From assembly GCA_958295665.1 (NCBI GenBank), contig OY282560.1, positions 310,229,236 to 310,293,235 on the forward strand: a stretch of DNA of 64,000 nucleotides. Reading direction: 5' to 3'. Both the position numbers and the translations under genes were made by a program. The notes under the pieces are model-generated. The model was not told the DNA's origin, searched no databases, and saw only the letters and a list, made by a program, of their open reading frames with translations. Source of the DNA: Tipula vernalis (lineage: Eukaryota; Arthropoda; Insecta; Diptera; Tipulidae). Of this stretch, positions 1 through 13,100 are shown one piece after another. Position 1 is the first letter of the stretch; every line of letters starts with the position of its first letter.

Positions 1-99
1 TTCAGTTTTTTGTATCCTTTTTAGCTGATTATTAACTCGAACAAAAGTCGTGCCGTTGTCACTGTATATGTGAGTACTTAATCCATGCCTAGATGTGAA

Positions 100-1567
100 T
101 CATTTAACGGCCGCAATAAATGGCTGTGTGATGAGATCCATTACTGCTTCTACATATATTGCTTTGGTTGATAAGCAAACGAAAATTGCAATGTATACCT
201 TGTAAGTTTTAGTTCTTCCGCCTTTGTTTGTTTTTATTTGCATAGGACCTGCATAATCCACTCCGGTGTGCGTAAATGGTCTTATTGGCTGAACTCGTGC
301 GTATGGTAGGTTTCCCATCAACTGGTTACTTCCTGCATACAAGGCATTTTTTATAATTTAATCCTTTTTCCGGACGAATGAGAGGACAGGATTAAGGTTT
401 TACTCAGTTGGTGGTGGGCAGGAAGTATGGCTGTACTCGTAGTATTCCATCTGGACCCAGAAATGGATTTAATGACAATAACTTGCTTTTTTTGTCTATT
501 GAATTATTTTTCATTAGCTGAGTTATTTCCACGTTATAACATTATCGTTGTGTATGCTTCACGATGAGCTTCTCAGCCTCATTTAAATCATATTTATTCA
601 TCTTGATTTTTCTACACCTTTTTATAAAATTTATTACAATTCTAACAATCCTCTTTAAATGAACAGTGCTGTCGTCATCCTCTGTAATGGTAGCTAAATT
701 GATATTTGTTAGTTCTGTTGTTTGTTGTTCTTCTGGTTCAAAAGAGTTTTGTGTGTTTGCCGGAATGTCGTGCTGGTTTTTGAGCCAATCTCTTTGTATC
801 CAAGAAAGCACTATGGTTGAATCGTTCCATGCGAGAGTTGGTGCCGTGAACCGCAATCCGTGATTCAGGCGTGTAATTTATCCATATTTGCATTTTTGTG
901 TCGTTGAGAAGTTGTAATTTGTCTTTAAAGTTTAACCACTGTTGACCTATGGCTTCAGGAACCGGTTCATCCCAATTAAGACCCATGAGCCACATCTTTT
1001 GTAACATTATTTTTACTGTTAATATTACTGGTGCTAGCCATCTTAGAGAGAATAATTCGTTTTGTCAACTTGCTACTTGAAATTTGTACGTTTATATTAA
1101 ACTCAAATACATCCGCTTTAGGCTTCCAAAAAAGTCCAAGAGCCTTTATGCTTTGATCGATTTCAATTTTATGTCATTCTATTAGTTATCTGTCGGCTAC
1201 GTTGATTAAGAGCCGTATTTTGGTTACTTGCCCATTTTCTTAAATTTAAGCCTCCTTTTTTAAGTAGCTTATCTACCGTCTGATTCTCTTTTGTGGGAAT
1301 TTCGAAAGTGCTGTTGACATTCTTCTTCATTTTCCATTTCTTCTGCTGTATTTCCTTTGTTATGATTGCGACAGTTTTGGTTAACGGCTCGTCTATCGAG
1401 AGTGAATTATTAGATCCTTCTAAAATTATCCAACCAAATTTTGTCTGTTGAGCAATTGGTTGTTGATTGTTTATTTTTATTTTATTCGGTAACACTTTAT
1501 CGGCCTGGTAATCTGCACCAAGAACTAAGTCTATCGATGCTGACATATGGAAGTTAGGATCGGCCAA
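100..1567 (-). pseudogene. BEL/Pao pol remnant lacking the RT core
   Basis: From high to low coordinates on the minus strand: the protease C-terminal block (ASIDLVLGADYQADKVLP and QQTKFGWII), then in the same open frame the post-RT block KKGGLNLRKWASN. The whole RT catalytic core that normally lies between them is absent. Next come a Pao post-RT block at 738-1007 (WDEPVPEAIGQQW), an RNase H-like block at 542-856 (WNDSTIVLSWIQ) and the start of the integrase at 100-342 (GVDYAGPMQIKTNKGG, then IAIFVCLSTKAIYVEAV). Frames change between blocks. The internal deletion makes it non-functional. Confidence 0.82.
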
Positions 1568-1838
1568 CTGGACTAGATTATTCCAATTCTGTGTTGTTAT
1601 TGTTTTCCGTAATTTTATTCACTACATAAGCTTCTATTTCTAGGCTATATACTTGATATGATGAACGTAGCTTGTGAGCAAGGATCTATAATGGCATGTA
1701 GATAACAATCTTGCCCAGTCTATATTGTTGGCTTTACTAGTGTAATGTAGTACTGCTATTGTTTGCTGATCCGGGTTTGGCTGTTATTGTTGTGGTTTTT
1801 TCAATCTTCTTGTTGTGTAGTACCTGCTGATGCCATCC

Positions 1839-2727
1839 TTAGCATTGTTTACATGATGTATTAGCCTTACAGTCGGCTAACGCGTGGTCGCTTTTAAGAC
1901 ACTTTCTATATAGCTGCTGTAATGATAACAGCTGATTTTTGTCAAGAATATTCATTGCTATAAATTTGGAGCAATCTACAAGTTGATGGTTTTGGCTGCA
2001 AACAATAAAAGTTTTGTTTGGATTCGTTGCCAATAGATATGCTTTTGTAGTAATTATTGCTTTTCGAACTTCAAGAAATTTTCAAGAGTTTCAATTTCTC
2101 TTGGATTCTCTAATGACAGCTTGTATGTTCTGAGGGAGTCGTGACCAAGTTTTTTAGCCAATACGTATATAACTATTTGATCCTAAGGATCAGTGTTGAT
2201 TCCTAGGCACTTGATAATAGTTGGTTGTGCCATCAAAGTGTGAATGTATTTGTTAAGGTTCATCCTGTGGTTATCGGCCTTGATTATATCACATGAGGGT
2301 TCGTAGTTTTCCCCCACGGATTGCAGGTGATTTATCACCCTTTCTTGCTGACCGCCAACGTAGGTCTTCAGGTAATTGATCTTGTGTGTGTGTTGTTAAG
2401 TGCTTAGTTGTTCTGCAGTAATTGTTCAAAGACGTCATGAAATGCCATCCATTTCATGTGTTATCCATTAAAGTGGGGTATTTGTATTTCAGGAAGCTTG
2501 ATTTGTGCTGGTCGATTGCTACCGTCTTTGTACTGTTTGCTTTTCGTGATGATCTCTGCTACTATTTCGTCATACTCTTTTCGTATGTCATCGTAGTATT
2601 CATCTGTGAAGTATTCTTTCTCTGTCGCCTCAAACCTGATTCATCATTCTCTCCATGTGAATTAATGATAATGTTAATGACGCCTCAGCTGCTCCAATTT
2701 GCGGCTTGTTTTTTGTGGATCTTATTT

Positions 2728-2806
<79 letters not shown>

Positions 2807-3048
2807 CTACTTATTTTAATATCTTGTTGTTTAAGTATTTGGGGCTGAACGTATTCTGCTTCTCGGGCGGTTGTGCTGTGAACGAGAAGGATGTCCCAGG
2901 TTTGTTGATATCGTCCGTTAAAGTTGGTGTGGACGGTGGGGCTATTGAGATGTCTGCGCATTTCAACTATGAAGTTGCTGTATGTGCCTACTACTTTCTG
3001 CCTATCTTGAAAGTATTGGTGGGTCATTTCTAAGGCTGGTGTAACCAT
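1839..3048 (-). pseudogene. BEL/Pao gag remnant
   Basis: Minus-strand reading gives the gag core block 'IKLPEIQIPHFNG' (about 2461-2510), followed by a W/F-rich stretch of the usual 'GxxxxWxxFxDxFE' type. At 1839-2033 there is a zinc-knuckle-like region with Cys-x(6)-His-x(4)-Cys followed by a second C/H cluster. At least three stops and several frame changes break it. The stretch 2830-3048 (containing EMTHQYFQDRQKVVGTYSNF) is probably the N-terminal part, now separated by the (AT)n tract; that extension is inferred from position only. Confidence 0.75.
2731..2804. repeat. (AT)n microsatellite, about 37 units
   Basis: An uninterrupted alternating TA run of 74 bases. It lies inside the BEL/Pao gag remnant, so it expanded in, or was inserted into, former coding sequence. 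It also creates spurious long reading frames of repeated Ile-Tyr on both strands, which are not genes. Confidence 0.97.
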
Positions 3049-4030
3049 GTAGATAAAAAAAAATCGACCTCAGGCCAAGTGTTAAAACTGTTAAAATTTT
3101 ATATTTTATTTTTAGTGAGTATGTATGAATACGATATTTGAACTATCATTAATTAAAAACATATTGTTACGTTTTCGCCTTGTCAAACAAGGTTCGTATC
3201 TCTGGATTGTGAATAAAACAAAACACTTCAATTTAACACATTTATTAATAATAATTCACAAAATCACTTTTTATAATATTTGCACAAATTTTACTGATCA
3301 CTTTTACTTTTTATATTTCACTAATTCACTTTTTAAATCACTTTATAATTTGTTTCAAATCCTTATACTGTCGCTTACCAAATATTATGTACTCAAACCA
3401 AAACTTTTCCAGTAAGAATAGTCTAGAAACATTTAGAACAGTTTTATCATCGAAAATTCCATTTTAGTACAGTAAAACTTTGCGCTATTAATTTAACTTA
3501 TTCTATTTAATCCTAGGTGTCATCGTAACAATATGGTTTTTACTATTTTACATAATATGGTGAAAAAAAAAATTCCATTCCGGCCTATCTGCGTGCTAAC
3601 AAAACAAGCAAGCTTTCTAAAGATTAAATTCTCGTAGGTTTTGCCTAAAAGCAAAAAAGATGTTTCCTTAGTGCACGTTTCGGCAGAAAAGTTCGTTGTT
3701 ATTTTTACAAAGGGAAATATTTCTTTGTTTGGTTGTGTGGGTGTTTCGTACAGATATGTATTTCTGTAGTTGAAAAATATTATAGAGGAAATTTTATATT
3801 TTAAGCTCAGTATGCAGCTCGAGCTAAAATAAATTTTAGTGCGGTCTCCACAAGTCTCCATTAATTTACAGATAAATCGTCAAGCTAAAAATTTGTGTAG
3901 AGATAAATTTTGTTGATTTTGTTTGACTTTTATTCGTTTGTTTTTGAATGAAGTTTCTTTTAGTTTATTGTTTGTGATACTTTTAAAGAATTGTTCAAAA
4001 TTGATAAACAATTTATAAAAAGTATACAAA
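3049..4030. other. Gene-free AT-rich stretch
   Basis: No gene recognised. At about 3255-3365 the plus strand has a loose repetition of CACTTTTT-like blocks. The sequence beginning TGTTACGTTTTCGCC near 3163 looks LTR-like in style, but I find no partner copy or target duplication. Confidence 0.4.
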
Positions 4031-4033
4031 ATA

Positions 4034-4210
4034 ATGGATTCCAGTGACGAAGGTCAAATTGCAGTTCAATTAATAAAATACGGTGTACAACGAAGAAGAC
4101 TTGTTTATAGAGTAAATCCTTATTTACAAGACAGGCGAAACATGGGACGCTTTAAAGATGTATTATTAAACTTCCATACGAATGTGAAAGATTTTGACAA
4201 CTTGTACTAA
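4034..4210 (+). pseudogene. PIF/Harbinger nuclease, N-terminal fragment
   Basis: An ATG at 4034 opens a 58-codon frame ending in TAA at 4210. The peptide has the Harbinger nuclease N-terminal signature: an Arg-rich start, 'RVNPYLQDRRNMGRF', then a short leucine-rich stretch ending FDNLY. In full-length family members this region precedes the DDE nuclease domain, which is absent here. It faces an antisense MADF-like relic that begins right at its end, matching the two-gene organisation of Harbinger elements. Truncated and presumed non-functional. Confidence 0.65.
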
Positions 4211-5191
4211 ATGTTGCAGCCATAATTGATTCCCAAAATCCAATCATGACCAAATGATGGAATCAGTCCGAAAGAAAAGCTCGCTATCGTTTTTGAAATT
4301 GGCTCCATTAATTGTTCCTGAAATTTGAAATTTAATGCCTCAACTACATCGTCAGGTAACTGTAAGATCCCCTCGGATTTTTGTTCGTTACGCATAGTAT
4401 CTCGAGAAGTCGATGGCATATTTTTTTTTTCATATTTATAAATTCATTGAGGGAGTTCGTTAAGTTTTCCGCACTGCTCAATTCAAACGCAGCTTTTGAA
4501 TTTCTTTTCCCCATCTATTTTGAATAAATAATTTGCGAAGTAAAAATAAAATTTTGGAAGTAAACGACAAACTTGCATATGAATAATTTGAAGCATTACT
4601 GTCTTCAATGCCACCTTCATGTTATTGTAAGTCCTCATCCCTTGTAGTTGTAGAAAACGTTCTGAACAGAAACAGTTATAGCTAAATCTTACCATCTCCT
4701 ACTATCTGAAGATGCAGATGATATGAATGACATGTCTCTTTCAAATTTCCAATCAATCACTTCATCCGCATCGAATAACAAGCCTTCTTCATCCATATCC
4801 ATGTCATGGTCAGCAGCTGAATTTCCGAACTTTGACGGTTTTCTAGCTTTTGATTTTTGGTAGTGTCGACAATCCTTTAAAGATTTCCAAGCTGATTTTC
4901 ACTCTTCAACTAAATTTACATAAAATAAATGTTGGCCATCCGACCAAGCACCGGCAACAGCATGACAATTTTTATGAAGTTTGTCTTCTAATTTCCAAAT
5001 CCATAGACTGCTTTTCGCTAGTGTACATAATTTCTTTTTCCCAATGAATTTAACTCACTTTTATCGACTTTTTCTTTTTTAATGCATCTGCAGATTTTCT
5101 TTCTATTGTTTGGGTTATTCACACTATCCACAGCATTATCATCGTCCAAAAAACTATCTAATTAATCGACTTCGTAATGTTGGTCGTCCAT
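4207..5191 (-). pseudogene. Harbinger-associated MADF/BESS-like accessory gene relic
   Basis: A minus-strand ATG at 5191 starts MDDQHYEVD followed by an in-frame stop, an acidic stretch, and then (about 4700-5030) a MADF-like region: 'LWIWKLEDKLHKN', 'AVAGAWSD', a stop at about 4898, 'KSAWKSLKDCRHYQKSKA', and an acidic tail ending 'WKFERDMSFI'. A final piece at 4207-4419 (LPDDVVEALNFKFQEQLMEP) resembles the C-terminal BESS-like helix of such proteins. Several frameshifts separate the pieces. In Harbinger elements a DNA-binding partner protein assists the nuclease. The role is inferred from domain pattern and proximity to the nuclease fragment. Confidence 0.55.
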
Positions 5192-7322
5192 TTTGACTTC
5201 TGTCTTCTTTCAATAACAATATTTTACTTCAAAACCGTTAAAACTTATCTTCAAATTATTGCTCTTGTGAGATAAATTGCGGCTAAAATGGTTGGAGAAT
5301 TTATAGTGGGTGCATACCGATCAGCGAAATTGTTAGCTAAATACAATTTAGTTTAGCTAAATTGTACATCAAATTTGTATGGAAAATGTCTCTTAGGTCG
5401 AGCTGCATTCTGAGCTTTAGTACTAAGGTCAAAATAACGATCAAAAAATATCTAGGCATTAGTACTTTTTGGTTGTAATTTTGGACATTTGTGTTGATTA
5501 CAAATTTTGTGTCGATACACATTTGTTTTGGTTATATGTACTATCAAAGCAACCTTGATTATACAAAGCCATAGTCTAAAAAACGAAGCTTGTATAAGAG
5601 AATTAGAAACGAGGAAAGTAAAACACACAAAACATATGGGAAATCACTTTTTTTCTAAGACAAATCTTTAAATGAAAACGTTAAAAATCCTTAATTATGA
5701 TTTCTAAATTACTTTCATAAATGTTTGAATTTCAACATATGTATGTACATATATGAATGTCGTTTAAGTAAATCGTTTTCATTTGCTTGTAGTAGTTGAT
5801 TTATTCAAATCAAAATTTAATATAAATTTCATAACAACAGCATGCTGGTCATTTTGAAATAAAAGCATAGTAAAAATCGTGTGGGCATTAAGTCAATATA
5901 ATTACATAGATGGCAGTGATGGCAGTAAAAATTTGGTAAAATCGTACCAAAAATTACCACCTGGGGAAATTTCAAGTTCAAAAATTGTAGGAAAAGCAAA
6001 ACAAATTCACAAAATATTAAGAACGTTTCGTTTTTTCGTGTTTTTCTGTAAATAGACATCTGACGTACACTAGTAAAACTAAAGATAAATTTAGCAAGTA
6101 TTATTTTAATTCGTCAGAGCCAACTTTGATGTATTTTTCAAAATGAAAGTTCGAAAAAATATATTTTAGAAATAATTTAATTTTAATATTTCTGCAATTA
6201 ATATTTACTTAATACCAATATGGCCTAAAGATATGTAGAAAACCTTTATATAAACAGTTTATAATATTTTTGCTTTTTTCATTGAAAAACTTGAAGCTAT
6301 AAAACACCATTTTTACTATGAATTCCTATGGAAATCAGTGAGAAGTTATACCACTAAAAAAGCTTCTAAAAAATACGTCACGATGATTATGGCTCTATAC
6401 TCTAGAAGGCTCTGGTACTATCCGTGTGAGCTGCTTTGTAAAAATAACAACGAAGTTTTCTGTCGAAACTTTTACAAATTATACCAAATCGGTATTAAAG
6501 ATTATCACATATAAATACAAATCCACTTAAGTCTCTTTGGCGTTTTATTTACCAGATTTTCTAACGTAGTTTTATAAAAAGCTGCGAAGCTTTCTTAAAA
6601 ATAAAAGAGCACGCTTAACTTTTATCAAGTGACATGTCCATTTTTTATTGTATTTATTTGAAATGAAACAAGTTAATGTTACCAAACAATTAGTGAGAAT
6701 TTTATTTTCCATCATATTCATGCAGTAAATAAGCAAATAAATAAATCGTTATGTTGTGTAACTGATAAACTATGCTATTAATAATAATATAATTATAACA
6801 TGTATTTCGCATAAATTATTCCTTACTTATAAGTTATAATCAACAACTGTATGGCATATTTGACGACAACTGTTGCGCGTCTCTTGCGACAAATAGACAT
6901 TTTTTCATACTCGTACATGGTATTTAGTTATTTCATAATGTCGTTATATTACATTATTTATTGAAAATTATGTATTTGGTCAGCGGTGAAAATCGTTCAA
7001 AAACAAATTTAAATTTAATTACAGTCTACCTGAGAAATTAATATTTTTGCGTATGATATTTAGTTTGGTGTTTTCAATTTCATTATTTTAATGTTTTATG
7101 TATTTTACTGAAATTAGGATTGTGTGACTTTCCGACTGGATTAAATATTATAAAGGTAGGATTCAGATAAGCATTGTACCCGAATTTTCCCAACACTTTT
7201 CTAACGATTTTTTTGGTTTGAACCCCAAAGACAGTGTCTTTAGGGTCTAAAACAATAGAAAATATCTTTGAGGGGATCGACGGGAAATAAAAGATAATTT
7301 TTATGTTATTTTCTTGGTAGTC
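5192..7322. other. Gene-free AT-rich stretch
   Basis: No gene, RNA or clear element recognised. A short open frame at 7083-7325 (minus) abuts the piggyBac C-terminal relic but has no recognisable motif and is probably chance. Near 5305 is the string ATACCGATCAGCGA, which recurs at about 54482; it may be a dispersed repeat end, but I cannot show element boundaries. Confidence 0.4.
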
Positions 7323-8865
7323 CACTAGATTTGCAAAAGTCGCCAGCGCAACACCTTTTATTCGTTATGGGAATAACGAAGTGGTTAATTCCATCGAAAC
7401 GGATTGTGGTTTATACAGAATTTTCGTTATCTTTATGCTTCGGATTGACTGATGGACCTGGTGGCTTTGGCTTCTCACCATAATGTTGGCAATATTATTT
7501 GGCGATTTGCCTTCTGAACTCGAGCTGCGACATTTTCGATTGACTCAAATGATGAAGTTGTCATGGATTCTGTACAGAAACATCTACCAGCCAGGTAAAA
7601 ATAGAGTTCAATACTCTTTGTAGGCAATGCGATAAAAATTCACAATTTGATATAAACGGTCGACCTCACACAAATATTTGTTGTATTCCGTCACAACACA
7701 AGGATGAGGAACAACGACTTTGCCCTTTTGGTCATTCGAGTAACGAAACGCATTAGAATACGGATGTGTCCCAAAAGTGGTTGAAGCCATACAAACTATG
7801 CTACTATCGAGCCACTTTGTCAGACGAACTCCACTTTCATTTATTGTTGCTGATTTGCAATGGCCGCGTTACTCCTTCTTCATTTATTTTTTCAATGGAA
7901 GTGTAAATGATTTAGGTATACGGTTTTCGCGGATTGTTCCACTGCCACTACATCCGCGTTACGTCAAATGTTCTAAAAGAGGCAAGCCAGTAAATAGGTT
8001 GTCGAAGTAAAATGCAAATGGCAAGTTTATGGTAGACTCACGCAATTCGTTGATCATGCTAATGAGTGGTGCAGCACATTTGTCAAATTTTTGTTCGTAG
8101 TCTACATTCGGGCGAGGATTTCTTCCTTGATACAATTCGAAATTCACCATATATTCGGATTTCCTTTAATAAATAGTATAGCCTATCATACTTTTATCAT
8201 ATGACAAATTTGGCTCTGGATGAAAATGTAACAACAATTTGGATTTTAAGCGGGTCGTACTTGGACGAAGCTTCCACATTTTGTCTTGGTTCCTTCGTTG
8301 CTCTACATACTCCGAAGACTGTTGTGATAATTATAACCACTGACAAGAAGAATTCCAATATATGTTCTTAGTTCAGCAATAGTAATTTGAGGATTGTTTG
8401 TCTCGCGAAATATAGCATATTTGGCTGATTCGTCTGCTATAAGTTGCATCAACTCATCGTCAAAAATGTTTTCGAACTGCTCATGCGGGTTAAAATGGCG
8501 TCAATTTTCATAATTCCCTTCAAGAAATATTGGAGTTATGGCGTTCGATTTGTCATCGACGTTCCAGGTGAAAATTGCATCAATTCTTCTAGTAGATTTA
8601 CGTTTTGCTATTTTTTTTTTAGATTTCAGTATCTGCTTCCTACACTGTTCGACTGAAGCATAAGTCGATGGTTCGTTTGATGTTGGAGAACTAGGCACGT
8701 TGAGATCAGCAAATAATGGAGCACACAATGCATTTTCCTCGTCTAATTCAAAGTCGGAATCATTTTCATCGTCCAAGGTTTTAATTCGCGTACGAACCTC
8801 GTCCGTATCGCTAACATCTAAACCTTCGAGTTAATCAAGAGCCTCTTTCAACGTAAGTTTATTTT
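7323..8865 (-). pseudogene. Degenerate piggyBac-type (PGBD) transposase
   Basis: Minus-strand blocks in piggyBac order: the N-terminal region (about 8800-8865: LTLKEALD, stop, LEGLDVSDTDEV), an acidic segment (8501-8776), NLSYDKSMIGYTIY near 8170-8220, then NFELYQGRNP...LPFAFYFDNLFTGL (7959-8150, the region carrying catalytic Asp residues), NDQKGKVVVPHPCVVTEYNK and VDRLYQIVN (7608-7790), and finally RFDGINHFVIPITNKRCCAG (about 7330-7395), the entry to the C-terminal Cys-rich domain. Stops and frame changes are frequent. This family excises cleanly at TTAA sites; no terminal repeats were identified. Dead copy. Confidence 0.85.
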
Positions 8866-10129
8866 CTAAAAATATTTTGGAGAAAAATAACGGAACTTAA
8901 AACTAAAATCAAACTTACTTTTTCATATAGCCCATTTCAACATTTTTCACAATATTTTTTTTTTGCTTAATTTTTCAACCTCCTTCCAGTAAGAGCTACA
9001 GCACAAGAACTGAAATAATTTTTCTAGCCAAATAACCGTTGTTCCTTTACAAAACAAAACTATGTAACAGCAAAACGTTTTTAACCTTGTTGATTCTCTG
9101 TCTATGGGGACACAAAATGAGATAAATTTTTGTTGCCATATGGCAACACGAAGACAATTCTGGTTTTAACTAGACTAAATAACAATTTCTAGATAAATTC
9201 GAATTAATGCTTTATCGATCATAATTGGCGACATTTGATCACCTTGGTCATATTTGTATTTTTATCAATTTAACAGGCCTTGGAAAATATAAATATTTTT
9301 AATTAAATTGATCTCATAAAATAAATCTTAAATTTTATTAAATTTACTAAATTTATGTACATACGTAATATTACGCACAAAATTTCACTTTCAATCATAT
9401 GCCATAACCGGTTTTCATTAAAATACTTAAAATTTAATTATGGTAATTTTTAATTAGAAAATTTAACAATCTCATATTAATACAGATCACTCGTATCTAT
9501 CGATAAGAAATGAGACTTACATATGAAATTTCCAAAGAAAACATATTTACGAGTAACATTGCTTCACGTAGGAATGTGAAAATATGTACTTGTTTTTTGC
9601 AATTTAATATTTTCGAATTATTTTAGGGTTGAACACAAAAACCAAAGTAAACATGTAAAAATCGCTCGAACAATTCAATTTAGACAATAAAAAAAAAAAA
9701 CATTGACATTCACCTCAAAATTGTTTATGCGCATATTACAACTTTCAGTTATGTTTTTAACTATACTAAAAGTAAACGTAAATTCCATGAAAAGTTATAA
9801 ATTGACAATATAGTCACTTGTCTGGTCTGAATAATTATTATTCAAGTATACACTTAGACCGGTATAAAAATACGAGTGTACCTTATGTTGTAAGTATTGT
9901 TATGCGTTTGTTGTCAGCTAAAATGAATTTGTTGATCGTGTTTAATTTTATACATAACATAATTTAGATAGTCTCTTGACGGTGGCGTAACTACAAATTT
10001 CGGATCCCCCGCAACATTTTTTTGGGGCCCTAAAAATGCTTCTTGTATGAAAAAGCAAAGCTTTTAGTGAAAAACTTATTTCTTCCTATGGTCTAGTCTC
10101 GCATTAATTAAAAGTATCTGATTTTGAGA
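8866..10129. other. AT-rich spacer with a small GC island
   Basis: No gene recognised. At about 9978-10033 a GC-rich patch stands out (GTGGCGTAACTACAAATTTC, then GGATCCCCC and TTGGGGCCC). It resembles the terminus of an old DNA transposon, but no partner end is seen. It lies about 100 bp before the repeat block. Confidence 0.35.
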
Positions 10130-13100
10130 GTAGATTACACGAAACATCTTGCAACTCAATGCTCTGACGATTTCTAAATATATCGAAAAAACATTACAAA
10201 TTTCGAATATAATTCGATCGAATTTTCAAAGTATCTTGAATATTCTTGAATGTTCCTTATCCATAAGTTTTGTTAAAAAATTGTATAAGCATAAAATATG
10301 TACATATTTGCAAAAAATTGTCAACTAGTTTCAAGTTTGATAATTAATTTAAACAAGTTTGGGTTTTAACTTAACTTTAACATTGAGCCTTTTTCATATT
10401 TAAGGTTTTTGTTAAAATGCTTTATATTGTATACAAACCATTTTACTCAGCAATACGATTTTAAAAAGGCTGATGAAGTTTTGGCTAAAATTTAGAATAT
10501 TTGTTCTCAAAGTTAATCATCAATCATCAAAAGCTTTTAGTTTTAAGAGGTGTTCAAACCAAACCATTTTACTCCAAAATTCGGTATTGAAAGGCGGCGG
10601 AATTTTGGGATAAATTTAGAATATTTGTTTCCAATGAGCTTTAAGCTTGATAATTAATTCATAATTTTTTGGTTTGAACTTAACATTTTTGAGCTTTTTA
10701 ATAATTTCAGATTTTTAATCAAATGTTTGATGGGCATGATGAGCAAATACATAATTTGAAAAAATTGTCAAGAGCTTTAGATTTTAAAGCTTTCACTTAT
10801 TGAAGCTTTTTAAACAAACCATTAACTTCAAAATTTGATATTGTAAAGGATGACGGAATTTTGGTTAGGATTTAGAATATTTGTGTTCAATGTAAACTAT
10901 TAAGAGCTTTTAGTTTTAAGAGCTTATCCAAACCAACCCCCTTTTATGAGAACTATTCGTTTTAAGAGCTTTCAATTAGAAAAGCTTTCTAAACCAAACC
11001 ATTTTAGTCAGAATTTCGATTTTATAAAGGGTAACCGAATTTAGGGACGATTTAGCATATTTGTTCTCAATGTAAATTACCAGGAGCTTTTAGTATTTAA
11101 AAATATAAGCTTTTTTTTAAATAAAATCATTTTACTACGCAATTCGGTATTGAAAAAGGCAAACGGAAGAGCTTTAAGCTTGATAATTAATTCGTACTAT
11201 TTGGGTTTAAACTTAACATTTTGAGCTTTTTTAATAATTTCGGCCTTTAATCAAATGTTTGATGAGCTTAAGGTTTAAAAGCTTTCACTTATCTAAGCTT
11301 TTTAAACAAACCATTTTACTTCGATATTTTACATTGCAAGGGATGACGGAATTTTGCTCAATATAAACTATTAAGAGCTTTTAGTTTTAACAGCTTGTAA
11401 AATTTGATATTAGGTATAAAGGAAGGTGGTATTTTAGGATACATTTAGAATATTTGTGTTCAATGTGCTTTAAGCTTGAAAATTAAATTATACCTTATCG
11501 GTGTGAACTTAACATATATGAACATTTTCTTATCTTCAGGTTTTTGTTAAAATGTTTTATGAAAAAAAATTATGTTTTGCAAAAAATGTCAAGAATTATT
11601 AGTTTTAAGAGCTTTCAATTAGAAAAGCTTTCTAAAGCAAACCATTTTACTTAAAAATTCGCTTTTATTAAGAGTAACGGAATTTAGGAACAATTTAGTA
11701 TATTTGTTCTCAAGGTAAATTATCAAGAGCCTTTAGTCAAACCAAACCATTTTACTCCGAAATTCGGTATTGAAAAAGCCGGCGGAATTTTAAGATAAAT
11801 TTAGAATATTTGTTTCCAATGAGCTTTAAGCTTGATAATTAATTCATACTTTTTGGATTTGTACTTAACATTTTTGAGCTTTTTAATAATTTCAGGTTTT
11901 CAATAAAATGTTTGATAAGCTTAAATTATGTATTTGAAAAAATTGTCAAGAGATTTAGGTTTAAAAGCTGTCACTTATCGAAGCTTTTTAAACAAACCAT
12001 TTTACTTCGATATTTTATATTGCAAGGGATGACGGAATATTGGTTAGAAGTGTAAACTATTAAGAGGTTTTAGTTTTAAGTGCTTCTCAAACCAAATCAT
12101 TTGAATTTCAAATTTGATATTATGAAGGAAGGTGGTATTTTTGGATTAATTTAGAGTATTTGTTTTCAATGAGCTTTAAGCTTGATAATTTATTTATACT
12201 TTCTTGGTGACTTTTATGTCTTTTCAGAAATTCTGTCTTTCGTTAAAATGTTTTATTAGCATTATTAGCAGTTTTATTGGTTTTAGAAAACCAATTGGTT
12301 TACTCAGATTTAATTTTGTGGACAAATTAAAAGATGAAAACATAAATATGAAACAGAACGTGATTCATTTGAATGGGCTCAAATAAAACAAAACATCTTG
12401 CAACTCAATGTTCTGACGAGTTCTAAGTATATTGATAAAGCATTACAAATTTTGAATATTATTTGAAAAATATCAAGAATTTCGAAATAATCTCAAAAAT
12501 GTCCAATTTTCTTTTCATATCAAAGTATCTTGAATATTCTTGAAAGTTCTCAAATATCGAATTATCCGAAAGTTTTGTTAAAAAATTTTATAACCATAAA
12601 ATATATTTGGAAAGATTGTCAATTAGTTTTAAGTTTGATAATTACTTTAAACAAGTTTGGGTTAACTTAACTTAACTTTTAACGTTGAGAATTTTTCATA
12701 CTTTTAGGTTTTTGTTAAAATGCTTTATGTATACAAACCATTTTACTCAGAAATATGATTTTACAAAGGGTGAAGAAATTTTGACTAAAATTTATAATAT
12801 TTGTTCTCAAAGTTAATCATCAATCATCAAAAGCTTTTAGTTTTAAGAGGTTTTAAAACCACTCCATTTATCTCTAAAATTCGGTATTGAAAAAGGCGGC
12901 GGAATTTTGGGATGAATTTAGAATATTTCTTTCCAACGAGCTTTAAGCTTGATAATTAATTCATACTTTTTGGGTTTGAACTTAACATTTTCGTGCTTTT
13001 TTAATAATTTCAGGCTTTTAATCAAATGTTTGATAAGCTTAAATTATGTATTTGAAAAATTGTCAAGAGCTTTAGGTTTAAAAGCTTTCACTTATCTAAG

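Larger units (their letters stand above)
1..3048 (-). mobile_element. Degenerate BEL/Pao LTR retrotransposon
   Basis: Read on the minus strand, coding fragments follow the BEL/Pao order: gag, protease end, post-RT region, RNase H-like segment, integrase start. All are broken by stops and frameshifts. The integrase end is cut off by the left edge of the window, so the 3' LTR is not seen, and no 5' LTR could be defined near 3050. An (AT)n tract interrupts the gag region. The RT catalytic core is missing. This copy is dead; the family assignment is firm because several BEL/Pao-specific sequence blocks are readable. Confidence 0.85.

Noticed and set aside
2422..3048. Open frames ending or starting in repeated Ile-Tyr on both strands
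   Set aside because: These Ile-Tyr stretches are translations of the (AT)n tract; not genes.
3520..3861. 113-codon minus-strand frame
   Set aside because: No motif, no context and AT-rich composition; chance is likely.
7083..7325. 80-codon minus-strand frame next to the piggyBac relic
   Set aside because: Not in the order or pattern of the expected Cys-rich C-terminus; no motif.
7777..8010. Plus-strand frame of 77 codons
   Set aside because: It is antisense to the readable piggyBac transposase blocks.
12204..12386. Plus-strand frame inside the repeat block
   Set aside because: Its sequence is one of the repeated modules; no coding constraint across copies.
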